Shown piece after piece: positions 47,612-60,385 of a DNA stretch of 64,000 nt. Source of the stretch: Paulownia fortunei (lineage: Eukaryota; Streptophyta; Magnoliopsida; Lamiales; Paulowniaceae); the NCBI GenBank assembly GCA_019321725.1, contig CM033122.1, positions 806,001 to 870,000 on the forward strand, given 5' to 3'. A program made the translations under genes and the position numbers. Positions within the stretch are counted from its first letter, which is position 1. Every line of letters starts with the position of its first letter. The notes under the pieces are model-generated. The model was not told the DNA's origin, made no database searches, and saw nothing but the letters and a program-made list of their open reading frames with translations.

Positions 47612-49528
47612 GGGAAAATTGCAAAATTGATCCCGTAACTAAGGGGGTGTGGCAAAAAGCGTCCCGTTAGAATTCAATTTTGCAAAATTACACTATAACT
47701 ATTAAAAACTCACGTATTGAGTCCAAATTTGGCCGGAAATTGAAAATTTTGCTGGAAAATGTCACATGCACCTTGACAAGCAAGATTTGGGAATTTTGGG
47801 GATTTCGGCCACTTTTGCTGATGTGGACAAGACCTAGCTTACGTGGCTTCTTGGTGGAAGAAAGATAATGATGATGAGGACTAAAATGTGAAACCTAAGC
47901 ATGCCTGCTTGGAGAAAAATGCCAAATGTGCCAACTATAAAAAATATTACTTTATTTTTTCAAACTAAAAGTAACTGTATACCATATTTTCTATTTCTTA
48001 ATTTAATCAAATAAATAGTATTTTCAATATTAATTTTTTTATTTTTATTTGTAAAATTAAAATAACTTGTAATATAAAAGTCATATTTGCTATTTTTATT
48101 CCATTTTTATAAATTTACATAATTCAATCCGTAAATTAATTTTAATTAATCAATATTAATCATCAATTAGTTAGTATAAATAAGAATATAACTATTTTAT
48201 TTAAATAATTATCATAAATTTAAATAATTAACTAATTTAAAATATAATAAATAAATAAATAAATAAAAAGTTGAAATAATAAAATTAATTATCTCATAAA
48301 TTAATTTTAATTAGCCAACTTGCTAATCATCAATTAGGGAGTAAAAATAAAAATTTAATTAAAAAATATTTTTTTTATTCCAGTTTTCTTTTTTCTATTA
48401 TTCAATTCATAAATCAAGTTTTAATTAGTCAAAATTAATCATCAAATAGAGAGTAAGATTTAATTGATTAACTATTTTAAGGATATAATAATACAATAAA
48501 TAAATTAAAAGAAGTTATAAATTTAATTTTCTTATACTTTCTCTTTCTTTTTCTTTTTTCTCCCACCTCATTCTTCCTGCTTCTTTTTATCAAACCAGAA
48601 CCACCACCACACCACCCAATACACCCCGCCAACGCCGTGACCCTGCAAACTCTTCTACCCACTCCGGCAAACCTACCAGCCCAACCACCCACCCTCCAAC
48701 ACCAACCGGGTCACCCCAATATACAGATTCAAACACCTCAAAACACCAAGATTCTAGAACACCCACCTGCTACCATCACCTCCAAATCCTCCAAATGTGA
48801 TAAAATACAGATTCAAGAACACCAGGAAAAATCAAAACTTTTACCTATTCGCCAATAGAAGTTCTGAAGAATTAATGGAAAAATCTCGAAACTGACGGGT
48901 TGTGGCTTATGTACCTTAATGGTTCCTCATTTGTGTTTGAGCAGTTGAAATTGATTGGCATTTGTTTGTCTTTGAAAACATGGAATTGTGCTTCGTTTGG
49001 GTTGATTGATTGTAATGAATTAATGGAAAAATCCCAAGTTAAACTTCTATGATTTGGAATGGGTTTATGAGTTTTCTATATTTGCTAGATCTTGGGGTGT
49101 TGTACTTGGGGTCCTGGGGTTTGGGATGGCGCGATGGCGGGGTGGAGGTGGTGGCTTGACAATTTGGCAAGAATATGAAGGGAGAAAAATTTAAAAATAA
49201 AATAGAAAAGAAGAAAAAGGAAAAAAAATGAATAAAAAAGGTTGAGACACGTGTGATCTTATTTGGCTTGTCTTTTTCCCAATCAGCTTCCTCACTCCTC
49301 CACTTTCGCTCCACATAAGCAAAATTGATCAAAATCTCCAAAATCCCTAAATTTTGCTTGTCACTTGCACTACACGTGATTTTTTTTACACAAAATTCTC
49401 AATTTCCAATCAAATGTGGACTCAATCCGCAAGTTTTTAATAGTTATAGGGTAATTTTGCAAAATTGAATTCTAACGGGACATTTTTTGCCATCCCCCAC
49501 TTAAGGGACCAATTTTGCAATTTTCACA
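47612..49528. mobile_element. Non-autonomous Mutator-like element (MULE), 1.9 kb
   Basis: Long terminal inverted repeats of about 200 bp: the left starts GGGAAAATTGCAAAATTG and the right, reversed, TGTGAAAATTGCAAAATTG; both continue with TCCCGTTAGAATTCAATTTTGC and similar text. A 9-bp target duplication AGAGTTGTA (47,603-47,611) / AGAGTTATA (49,529-49,537), 8 of 9 matching, is the length expected for Mutator elements. No transposase is present. The interior includes an AT-rich section (47,940-48,540) and a C-rich one (about 48,550-48,790) that could be a captured fragment. Confidence 0.8.
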
Positions 49529-50379
49529 AGAGTTATACATGGTCTGGCTTTTTGACTTGTCCATCTTAAGAATAATTTGAATCTTGTTTCAATCTTCTGT
49601 GCACTGTTACACATGGACTAAGAAATTAACATGTGTATTTGTAACCCGGGGCATCATTTTCATAAAGGTCTTTTGGCCAGATATAGTTAAAGTAGTGCAT
49701 GTTCATTCAGGGCATAATGGGGTTGCTATCTTGTGCTGAAATAGGTCTTTATATTTTGGGTAGTATATGTTGTATCTTTTATCTGGTTTCAATTGTTACT
49801 TACACTAGCTTCATTTTTTTTTTCCAAGTAATTGCTCTTGAGATCTTGAGTGACATATCCTCGATTTATTCCACACCTGCCATTCAGGCTATTTTCAAGA
49901 TTACATTAGAAGTACCATCAGAACTGGTAGTGCTTTCCAACATGCCAGTCATTGAAGAAAAACTAAATGGAAATCTTAAGACATTATACTATCAAGAATC
50001 ACCAATCATGTCCACTTGGTGGCAGTTGTCGTTGGCCTGTTTGACTATGTTGAAGATCATACACCTGATGGTAATATTTGTGAGTTTCCATTTATCTCAT
50101 GTTGGTGCTATTTCATTATTGTTAGTGTTGCGCTCTTGATGATGTAATGCCATGTTTCACAGGAATCATTGTGAGGGTATACTGTCAGGTTGGCAAGGCT
50201 AGTCAAGGGAAATTGGCCCTGGATGTTGTTGTTAAAACACTTGGCCTTTATAAAGAGTATGTACTGTGCATTTTAATAGTTTTGCTACCTAGATTTTGTA
50301 AGTAGTGCAAGCAAAAGTGATTGGGTGTTATGTATCATAGCTTTATTTGTTACAGGACACTTTGCTATGACTTTTTAGC

Positions 50380-51560
50380 ATTACCAACTTGTTTCAGCAT
50401 GTATCCAAACTTTATGAGCACTCATGAGCTCCAAGGTTTATGTTTCACTTGAAATTAAAGTAAAAACCAAACTAGACTGTGTTTTCAATGGGTATGTATC
50501 ATGGATATTAACACCATCCAAACCGTCACAAAGAAACAATATCTTAGAACTGCAAAGAAAGGCTGATTTGCACTTAAATCAATTCAGCAGAGAATCATGC
50601 GCAACCATTAAATCATAAAATTCGTCCGTTTCTAGTCCTGATCTAGCATCAACTGCTCTTGATTGTATGAGAGGATAGCTCCACAAAAACATCCTCGCCT
50701 CATGTCTTTCTCATTATTGTGGAAGACAGGTTTTACAATTGCATTTGAGTTGGAAAAAGGATGTTTCTTGGTCCTGGCCGCGCCGCTAGAAAGCTACCAT
50801 CAGGGTCCGGATTGATGTTGTCTACTAGTACCCCATTCAGAGCAGCAAGATGGATTTCCAAGACTTGAAACTGAGGAATGCCTTCCCCACAATTCTGTTT
50901 TTGCTTAAAGCCAATCCTTTCTTGACTTAACTTTTCATCCAGACCATCCTATTCTGCCTAGTTCTTTAATCTGGTGATATGCATGGCAGTCCTGGTTGCA
51001 AGGTTGAATAAACTATATCTACTTGAATCAGAGCAAGCTTAGAGGAACCCACCATTTCATAATTATGCAGTGGATCTCTAAGCCGCACTTTTAGAGCCAT
51101 CCAAAAGTTGTTACCTAAAAGACCACACCTTCAATCAGTTTCACCTTTGGCATCAAAATATCCAGAATCCAGCCTCATCCATTCCTCCAATGACACAGAA
51201 TATTTAACTGATTGGCCAACATCCACAACCTGTAAGCCTGAAGCTCTTCCAGAACCAAAGTTCCCACAAAAGTTCAGCAGTCTTGCCTACGGAAGCTGAA
51301 TTCCAAGAAAACTGGATCCTAATGCATGAAGGTGCTTCTTTATCTTGCATGCCAGACTGAATCTTTAGCCCTTCAATTAGAAGGCCTTCAATATTTGTTA
51401 TTGCCATAGGAACAAGATTTTCCAAAGTTACATAATCTGGCCCCATATCCTCTGAAGTAGAGAACGAGTACATGCTACATTTTATCATTTTTAAAATTTA
51501 AAATAGAAAATTGGATTAGAATACCTTAATATGTAATGTGACCCATTGTAGCATATGCAG
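50380..51560 (-). pseudogene. PMI1-family pseudogene, unit 2
   Basis: The minus strand shows YVTLENLVPMAITNIEGLLI and EGLKIQSGMQDKEAPS (51,440-51,340), then after a frame change LQVVDVGQSVKYSVSLEEWM and RLDSG (about 51,240-51,150), then VRLRDPLHNYEMVGSS and LIQVDIVYS (about 51,080-51,020) and QFQVLEIHLAAL (about 50,880). The order and wording match PMI1-type proteins of plastid movement. Frames are broken and about 600 bp present in unit 1 (33,735-34,340, with the LWSISS region) are deleted. This copy keeps an upstream exon that unit 1 lost. Confidence 0.78.
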
Positions 51561-52884
51561 AAACTTATATACATATTTGATACCAGAACAATTTTTGTTC
51601 TTGCTTGGTAGGTGAAAATATTTGAATTAGTAAGAAGGTAATAAGAGGTAATTTCAATTAGAGTGGTACTATAGATTATCGGCTAATCTTTGATTATTAT
51701 TTTTTTCTTTCACCTCATTGGATTTTGATATGTAACTATTGCAATTAATTCAATTGAAAATTTTTGCAATGAATGAATGCTTTTCAAATCAAATGAAAGT
51801 AAAGAAACGGTAAAAAATTAGCCGGTGAATACATTTTATGTTTTCCTTTCAACTAAATGGAGCTTTTTAAGAAATGTTCTTAATGGTTATATGATGATGA
51901 AACAATGCCTTTTCTCTTGGCAAGTTTTACATTTAAGTGGTCCCCTTAAATCAAAATTGGAGAATTGTTTTTTGGATATTTTCATATTTCATAACTTATT
52001 GATACCCAATGTCGAGGTATGCAATGAAAAACCTTTTACAAAAAATAAATAAAAATATAGGATCATATAATAAGAAAAAAAATTAAAGAAAAAAACATTA
52101 AAAATGTAGTATCATACACAATTTTAATATAAAAAGTAAGGTATAGTTAGAGATAATTTTCTTAAATATGAGACTTTATGAACAAATTCAAGTTCATGAG
52201 AGAAAAAGGTATATAGGTATGAGGTTAGCTCAAATTTTAATGAATAATTAATTAAATCATAAATGTCAACTAGTCTTTGGCGACGGGTCGGGACCGAGTT
52301 TCAGGCTTTCAGCTGGCATTTTGAAACAAAGGAAGAATGTCCACATAGACTCCACAAGAGTTGTTTATGCTTGAATCACTTATATAGACTATGTATCTAC
52401 CCAAAAATAATGGAGTACAAAATTAATAATTGGAAACAAAGGAATATATATTTATTATTATATATTTATGTGTATGTGTTAAACGCAAATAAAGAATACA
52501 TAGTCCTTAAACAAATTTTTAAATTAACAAAAAAAAATACCATAAAAGAACAAAATAAATATGAATCGTAATGGTTTGAGTTTATCCGAACCTATCACAT
52601 ACTTGATCGGGGCAAATTTAGAGTGGCTAAATGAATCTGTCTCAACAATTTTTATTTTTTTAAATTTGATCGAGTTTGAGACGGATAATGAATTTTATAA
52701 ATAAATATAATTTACTTTTGATTGATAGAATTTAGAAAGTTTAAAATATTATTTATCTTCTTATTTTTTTACTAGGTCTTGTGGTAAAGACAAGATGCTC
52801 GCATACATAATTCATTTATATTTTAACTGTTTTTTTTCTTTCAGATCTTTTTTATTTTAACAAGAGCTTGAATCATATATGAGA

Positions 52885-54075
52885 TTAAGGAAGTATTTGA
52901 AAAAACTACGTCTTGTTGAGAAAGTGATTTATTGTAATAAAAGTGAAAATTAATTAAAAATTAGAAGTTGGTATTTGCAAAGTGTTGCTGAAAAATAAAA
53001 TTAAATAAAAAAGAGTATTTAGTATGCATAAAAGTTTAAATCGCCATTCGATTTTGAAATAGTAATTTGTGTAAATACATATATGTATAGATATATATAT
53101 ATATATATATATAAATATTTATATAAATATATAAGAACACAACTATATATATTTATAAATACATATATGTATTTATTTATTTGTACAAATATTTATAAAT
53201 ATAGAAACATATTCACATATTCACAAATATATAAATATATGAAACACACATATATTCATAAATATATCTATTTATGTATTTATATATTCATGCAAATATT
53301 TATAAATATATATTAATACATTTATGTATTCACAAACATATAAGCACAAATATATAAAAATACATATTTATTTATATATATATGTATATGTATATTCGTA
53401 CAAATATTTATAATATATAAATATATTTATATACTCACAAATATAAATATATATATATATATGTATATGTATTTATATATTCACACAATTATTTATAAAA
53501 TATTTGTATATTCACAAATATTGTAATATACAAAAATATATACATATATTTATAAATATATAGATGTATTTATATATTCATTCAAATACTTATAATAACA
53601 TTTATATATTCACAAATGCAAATATAAAAAGTAAATATACAGATATTTGCAAATATATATTCATGCAAATATTTACAAAAACATATAAATTTATTTATAT
53701 ATTTACAAATATATAAATATATAAAATGTATATATATATATATATATTTATAAAAAGATATATTCACATTTTCATACAAGTATTTATATATTAAATATAT
53801 ATTTCATATTGTATATTTATAATATATTTATATAATGTAAGGGCATTTTTAGAATATAAATATATTTTTGAGAACAAAAATATCTAATTTTTTTTTTACA
53901 TATTTTCGAAAAAATCAAAGCAGAATTAGAAATCTAAAAGCCCCATTCTCCCTACTTTTAGATTTTGATTAAATTATACAAAATAAAAATAAAAATTAAT
54001 TTTTAAAAACACTAAAGATTACCCTTTTTTTCAGTCACAGCTGAAAATCATTTTTTCAATTATTTACAGACACTC
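52885..54075. mobile_element. Unit 2-specific insertion, possible hAT-type MITE swollen by an AT minisatellite
   Basis: Alignment with unit 1 breaks at about 52,885 and resumes at about 54,075. Edges contain AGTATTTGAAAAAAC…AAATTAGAAGTTGG on the left and, reversed, AGTGTCTGTAAATAA on the right, similar to imperfect hAT MITE ends. The centre is the minisatellite listed separately. Superfamily is uncertain. Confidence 0.45.
53080..53835. repeat. AT-rich minisatellite (CACAAATATATAAATATAT-like units)
   Basis: About 750 bp built from irregular repeats of ATATTTATAAATATAT, TATATATTCA and CACAAATATA. A and T make up nearly all bases. Open frames here are an artefact of this composition. Confidence 0.85.
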
Positions 54076-54272
54076 CCAAATTAGAGATGGGGTTGGGATA
54101 GGGTTGGCCGGTTGGGTCCATTCTAAATTTGAATTTGGCCAAATTTATAGTGGGGCCATCTCATTGATAAAGCCATGCTCAAAACAAGTCACGTCACCCA
54201 ACAGATTTGGTAGCACAGAAATAAAAAAAGGAAGCGAACCCGTGATTCCCTCTCACTTGGAGATTGCCGGTA

Positions 54273-57200
54273 ATGGCGGCGGTTAAGGGCGGCATTGTGG
54301 ATTCGATTGTGCAGGTGCCCTACGACGCTACCGTCCGCCTCATGCTCGCTTCGCTCGAGCGAAACTTGCTGCCTGACGCTGTCTTACGCCGCCTCACTAG
54401 ACTCCTGCTCGCCAGTCGCCTCCGCTCCGGTTACAGATCCTCCGCTGAAAACCAGTTGTCCGATCTTCTCCACTTCGCGCATTGTACATTGCTAAACTGT
54501 GTCACTATTGTTTATATAATTTTTAATAGAATTTGTGCGGACTTGCTTTTGATTCTTTTGGCTGAGGATTGTTGACGTAAACAGCTTGATGTTATTATGA
54601 TCTAATGTTCTATCCTTCTTAGAGAGAGGAGGAAGTTAGTATTTGTGGGGTGGTTCATGCATTTGAATACAAATGCAAAACCACTCCTCCAATAGATATA
54701 CGAGTTGCTATTTGAATCAGTCAGTCTATTGTATTCTTATTTTTCTATATATAAGTTTCATGCAATAAAACTTAATATATATATATATATATATTGAAAT
54801 CGTATTTATGATCACGAGTATGACATGAAATATCTCATAATGTACAAAGTAAATTATTATAAAAAATTTCTGATTATTTCTATCATGTAAAAAGCATGTT
54901 TCTGTTAAAAAAATTAATACGTATAGTTACTTGCCATTAAAGATCCATCAAACTTTCATAAAATGTTATTATGTATTTTTTATCATAGTTGAATCACTTG
55001 TGTTATTTTTCATTAGTGGTTCACTTTCATCCAAATTCAATCACAATTCAAATACTTGGCTAAGTGTGTTTTTCTTTAAATCTTGATCACAACTTGACTC
55101 CAAATTATGCCTTCAATTTCTTCTCGAATGCTGTATTTTCTTTTCAATTGGTGCGTTTCAAGTTTTTTTTGTTTTTTCCCATTAAATTGGCTATTAGGCC
55201 ATAAACATCATTATTTACATAGATGATGTTAGATCAGACCTAATCTAGTTCTGTAGTAACATTAACTCCATTTTTTTTTGTACTGTTGCTTATAGTTTTC
55301 ATTTTAGGACGTGTTTCTATACAAATTGGCTTTGGCTGGATGTAGCACACTGTATTTGTCTACGATATAATATAATAATAAAAAGGTACTGTAAAAACTG
55401 ATGTTTAAATGGCATTGCTGAGTTCTGAAAGTCTGATACTGATATTGCTAGTGTGACGGAAACGGGTACCCATGTAAATTTCATAGAAATTGAAAATTTT
55501 ATGACTTTTTACTATGTGTCTAGCACAATGTACAGCAATATGGATTCCAATAGTAATGACTTCATTTTGCAGCTTTGAGAGAAATGCCAATAGCAATCAA
55601 GACAGAGAAGCCAAAGTCTCAACAGTATGAAATTCCAACATCTTTCTTCAAGCTTGTCCTTGAAAGCATCTAAAATACAGGCAAAATTTTCAGCAAACCA
55701 GAATTCATTGTTTCTAACATGCATTATGTATTTCTGGAATATTTACTTTAAATTTACTTACCTATGATTTCAGAACAACTGAAAAGCTATCATTTTCCTC
55801 GAGACTCTTACTGAGGTTAATCTGTAAAGCATTGACTACATTTTATGAGTTGATCTGGTTTGTAAATGGCACTGTGCAGTTGCTGCTTCTTTCCAGACAA
55901 GTCAAGCACCTTAGAGGATGCTGAGAAGGCAATGCTAGAGTTAAACTGTGAGAGGTCACAGATAAAAGATGGTCATTCTGTTCTTGATATTGGTTGCGGC
56001 TGGGGATCTCTTTCTCTATACATAGCACAGAAGTACCCTAATTGCCAGATTACAGGGATTTGCAATTCGATAACCCAAAAAGCACATATTGAGGACCAGT
56101 GTCGGTGCTTCAATCCTTTTTTTTTTTCTAATATACAAGCATTAACATTCAGATACCTGACCGCTGCCAAATTTATGTAAAGTATACTATAACGAATCTT
56201 ATTTGCATTTTTGTGTTTTTTAGAGTGGTTTTGCATTGAAACCTGTCTAATAGTTGTCTTAATTGATCGGTCAAGTTGGTGATGTAGTAAGAAATCATAC
56301 TATGATATTAAACAAATGTTGTCTTGCATAAGTGGAATAAAAAATACAGTAGCATGTGGATTGTTTTCGAAATAGATTAATGGTACTTTGCTTTAGGTGA
56401 TGTGTTTCTTATTTGAAAAGCTTGGACAGAAATATGCCCTTTTTTATCAACATGTGTATGCATCTTTTAAAAGCCAATGCCTTTAGATTTTGTTCATTGT
56501 TCCCACAATCAAAATCCTGTGCGGAGAGAATCACTCTAACTACACTTGTTCTTCCTCACAGGGATCTCCAGCTGCAGAATGTGGAGATCATTGTTGCAGA
56601 TGTCAGCACCTTTGATATGGAAGCTTCCTACGACAGAATATTTTCCATTGGAATGTTTGAGGTACTGAACGTTCACTTGATTCCAGTATAAGGCATGCGG
56701 TATGAATTATTGTTGGCCTGGCTCATGAATTTTCTTTATTCATTTAAAACAGCATATGAAAAACTATCAGGATCTTCTTAAGAAGATATCCAGGTGGATG
56801 AAATCAGACGGTCTCCTATTTGTCCATTACTTTTGCCATAAAACATTTGCTTACCACTTTGAGGTAATCATGCCAATTCTCTGGCTTCTTTTTTTTAACT
56901 TGGACACTCAACATCGCTAAGTTTCCATAAATATTTATTTTAATTGCTTTCACTAAAATTTTCAGAGACTCAGTATCCTCAGTATTTCACGTATCATTAT
57001 GCAGGATGTCAATGATGACGATTGGATCACTAGATACTTCTTTGCTGGAGGTACAATGCCATCGGCAAACCTGCTCCTTTACTTTCAGGTGAGCTGCCTG
57101 CTTGTACTTTGGAGTTATCCCTTTCAGACCTTGACGGATGGTATAAAGAATGGTGCTCTTATATTCTTCCATTCTTTTATCTAATTGTCCATCCGAATGA

Positions 57201-58062
57201 CCGATTACATTTTGTCATGCTAAAAGAAAAGCAAATCAAATGCATGCATATCAATTACTGAACATTCTCACAAGCACATTGCCGCATTTGGTTACCAAAA
57301 TTGACCTGAAATCAGGTTTTACTGAGATCTGGGAACCAACTTTTACGCAAGTAATGGCTAAACATGAAACATAATTAGGAGATGGTAAATAAAGAAAATA
57401 GGTACGAACTCTCAAAGGGAAAAGATTTAAGTTTTCTGGAGCAGATTAGTGGACTTTTTTGAGACGTAAGTATGGACGATTATTATTTAAAAATGCAAGT
57501 AAAAACAGACTGATGTCTTTCTCAGAAAGACTTTCATACGATTACTAAAGCATTATGATTTGAAGTCCAAAGCAGAGCCTATGTATCTCACCACTGAATT
57601 CTTGTGATGTCTTTCATGCAGGACGATGTGTCTATAGTTAATCATTGGATTGTGAACGGCAAGCATTATGCACAGACAAGGTAAGGTGTGAACTATGAAT
57701 TAGCATCATTTCTTACGATATAATTAAGATTGTTTGTCCTTGCTAACCATATATATGGGATTGGAAAACAAAAGGCTGCCTTGACTAATTAATCTTGATA
57801 TTGTTGGGTCATCTCTTTTGCCTGGGACTTGAATCTTGGAAAAATCTAACCAAATAACTTTGCTTGCAGCGAAGAATGGCTTAAGAGAATGGACCAGAAC
57901 TTGAGTTCTGTAAAACCAATAATGGAATCCACTTATGGCAAAGATTCAGCTGTCAAGTGGACCGTTTATTGGAGAACATTTTTCATTGCAGTTGCAGAAC
58001 TATTCGGCTACAACAATGGAGAAGAATGGATGGTTGCACATTTCCTTTTCAAGAAGAAATAA
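54273..58062 (+). pseudogene. Coclaurine N-methyltransferase-like gene, unit 2 copy, frameshifted in exon 2
   Basis: Exons align one-to-one with unit 1: 54273-54483, 55573-55680, 55880-56104, 56562-56661, 56753-56863, 57005-57088, 57622-57680 and 57870-58062. Exon 2 is 108 bases, not 109: CCTTGAAAGC replaces CCTTGGAAAGC, so the frame reads FKLVLESI and stops at about residue 103, before the SAM-binding domain. All other exons are the same length and open. Exon 4 also changes the active-site motif EMFEH to GMFEH, losing the first catalytic glutamate of the coclaurine N-methyltransferase type. The GC-AG intron 2 is shared. A single-base sequencing error could mimic the frameshift but not the Glu-to-Gly change. 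The gene was probably inactivated recently. Confidence 0.85.
54600..55120. other. Sequence in intron 1 of unit 2 methyltransferase copy absent from unit 1
   Basis: About 500 bp replace about 80 bp of unit 1 (38,040-38,120). It begins with GAGAGAGGAGGAAGTTAG, has a (TA)n run at about 54,776-54,795 and no coding motif. It is either an insertion of unknown type or an ancestral part lost from unit 1. Confidence 0.5.
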
Positions 58063-60385
58063 AAGCTAATGGGTCATAAATTCAAAAACTGCCCATAAGT
58101 GTAGAAAGGAATTGACCCATTTGGTCCAAACATCGACATGATATTGTAGGTGATGACAATAATTTCCATGAGCTCCTCACAGTCTATAAGCTTTTCAAGT
58201 AATTGAGCATGTAATGCAACAGGACCTCTTATTTTCTATGTTAAAATGTAAACAAAACATTGGATCCTGAGTCTAGAAAGAAACAGTTCCAGATATAATT
58301 GATCAAAATGCCCATAAGTGTGCCATGGCAGTGAAGTATATCCCTCAGAAATTTTTACGATGATATTCTCAGTGCTGTCTAAGATGGGAAGAAGATGAGT
58401 AGATATCATAATTTTCCATAGTTTTCATTAACCAAAGTCCATGACTAGTTGAATTTCCCCCTATAGATGTTGTACTGGACTTTAAGACTTTCTCATTGAA
58501 GGAAGCCCCAGTCAATAGCCAGGAATATTAACTTTCTCAATGATCATAATATGTAGGAAGCCCCAATCAATAACTAGGGTAGTATTCCCATCACAAAAGA
58601 AAACAGATCTTTCTCGGTCTCAGAAAACATATGATTAAGTTTATCTACAAAATTGCAAAATAAATAGCAGTTAAAAGGAATTGAACCATAATAATACATG
58701 AATATGAATATCTACTTGAGATGACAAACAATCATGCAATAAAACAGGTACACAAGTATCTGTAGTAGCACTTTCCACGTCCAAAATCCAGAAATGCATA
58801 GTTATTCACTGTTTGATGAGCTAAAATTTTCAAGAAGTTTAAACAGTAGAATTCAGCAGACCAAGTTTTACTTCTGTTCAGGTCAATCCTCAATGTGCAG
58901 AAAGTCCATTCATGATTTTATCCATCAGCCTAACTAGAGAGGTACTTATAATTTGTAAAATTGACAACTACTCAGTGGAGAGGCATGGTATGTGAGCATG
59001 GAGAAATTTTCAAGTTGCTACGAAGGAGAAGTGGCATGCTGAACATAGAGAATCAAAGAGATAGCCATTTCAATGATCTCACGTTAAGTAAAAATGACAT
59101 TCAAAGATAGCCGTTTCATTGTCAACATTTTGAATTTTTGCAATCTGGTTTTCTACCACTATTCAAACACCAACATCCACAACTAACCATAAGAGCCCAA
59201 CTCTATCAGTTTCCTGAAAGAAATGATGATGATATAATAGTGTAATAAAATTATGATAATTCAACATTAGTTAGCTAGTTAGTTACATGGTCTCAATGAC
59301 AATTTTAACCTTCACAATAATGAATGGTGAAAAAAATCTCCAACTTATACAAGTGGCAAAGCTTGAGAGAGAGAGGAGAAGATTGTGTCCAACTACAAAA
59401 GCCCAACATTGTACTTACAAAACAAGAACATACAAACTGAACAAATTATTTATCATCTGAAACAACAGACCTCTTTGAAAATGGTGCTTCAGATTGTGAA
59501 GTTATTTGAACACCATATGATTTGTAAGATTACAAATAAGAATATTCTCTGTATGAGGATCCTAATGTCTTTAGCTTTATTCGGCTAAAAAACTTCCATG
59601 TGACACTACTTAAGATAGCTTCAAACATTTTTTACTGTTCTTGTCCATGAGTCCATGAGAATTTGACAGAGAGACAGACTTTAGTGTCTTGAAAGAACAA
59701 AGTGGTAATGGAATTCTCTGTTAGCTTGTGAATCATCTTATAGTAAAAACACCTAAAGTGATTATGGAAATTCCATAAGAATTTGATACCCAGATTGCTC
59801 CTCTCATTCTTCTTTTGCTGAGGAAAATTGTTGCAATACATATTCCCTCCTGATAACTCTCTATCATAACTAGCTTAAACATGAACTAGATTCAAGACAC
59901 TTTATTCAGCACCAAAACTTCCATTAGACACCACTAAAGACAGCTTTAAACATTTTGGGGCTGCTTTAAACATTTTGGGGCTGTTCTTCTCCATGAAAAT
60001 TTGATACCTAGACTGACTTTAGTGTCTTGAAAGAATAAAGTGGTAATGGAATTCTATGACAGCTTGGGAATCATCTTATAATAGAAACACCTAAACTGGT
60101 TTCGGAAATTCCGTAAGAATTTGATACCTAGAAATGCTCCAATCATTCTTTGTTTGCCGAGGAAAATTGTCGTACCACATATTCCCTCGGATAACACTCG
60201 TATCATAACTAGATTTGAACATCAACTATGTTTCATGAACCTCTAAGAGATACATATCAAATAGAAACTGAAAAATATTTTTCAAACATTACATTATCAA
60301 TTGAATGTAATGATCTTATCCAAACAATTACAAACAAAACAGAAAACTTATCAATTTCCAGCATTCACCTTTAATAAAAAAATCA
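58063..60385. other. Convergent intergenic region between methyltransferase copy and CX9C gene, unit 2
   Basis: About 820 bp (58,405-59,225) have no counterpart in unit 1, where GATGAGTAGAT leads straight to the (GAT)n tract. The rest aligns with 41,450-42,547. The diverged tandem repeat seen in unit 1 is at about 59,580-60,225. No gene was recognised. Confidence 0.55.
59659..60348. repeat. 690-base block identical to 41,821-42,510
   Basis: The partner of the unit 1 block: same length, no difference found by eye, diverged flanks. Confidence 0.85.

Larger units (their letters stand above)
33425..50355. repeat. Tandem segmental duplication, unit 1
   Basis: Everything from about 33,425 to 50,355 recurs head-to-tail from about 50,355 to beyond the window end. 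Shared order: PMI1-like pseudogene, methyltransferase, CX9C gene, aminopeptidase. Exons are about 97-99% alike by eye (for example 3 differences in 193 bases of the last methyltransferase exon), while spacers differ by several large indels. Unit 1 has private sequence at about 35,300-36,920, 45,636-46,136 and 33,735-34,340, and lacks parts kept in unit 2. Confidence 0.93.
44241..50355 (+). pseudogene. Truncated, frameshifted aminopeptidase M1 pseudogene, unit 1
   Basis: Exon remnants are 44241-44469, 45061-45205, 46365-46466, 49888-50070 and 50163-50256. They encode the N-terminal region of an M1 zinc aminopeptidase: [58 protein letters not shown] and VRVYCQVGKASQGKLALDVVVKTL. Compared with unit 2, exon 1 lacks two single bases, exon 2 lacks one and reads into TAG, and exon 3 lacks one. 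Exon 4 appears to lack four bases where the family has STYLVAVVVG. The gene ends near 50,355, about where exon 6 should begin, cut by the duplication junction. The catalytic GAMEN and HEXXH parts are therefore absent. Intron 2 carries an inverted duplication and intron 3 a 1.9-kb transposon. Confidence 0.92.
51561..54272. other. AT-rich spacer of unit 2 upstream of the methyltransferase copy
   Basis: It contains a section aligning with unit 1 (52,005-52,370), then AT-rich sequence, a MITE-like insertion with an AT minisatellite (52,885-54,075) and about 200 bp of promoter aligning with 37,497-37,703. No gene was seen. Confidence 0.5.

Noticed and set aside
48637..48858. Pro/Thr/Gln-rich frame inside the MULE
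   Set aside because: Composition-driven; no start context or family. Kept only as a possible captured fragment.
53083..53316. Tyr/Ile-rich frame
   Set aside because: Artefact of the AT minisatellite.
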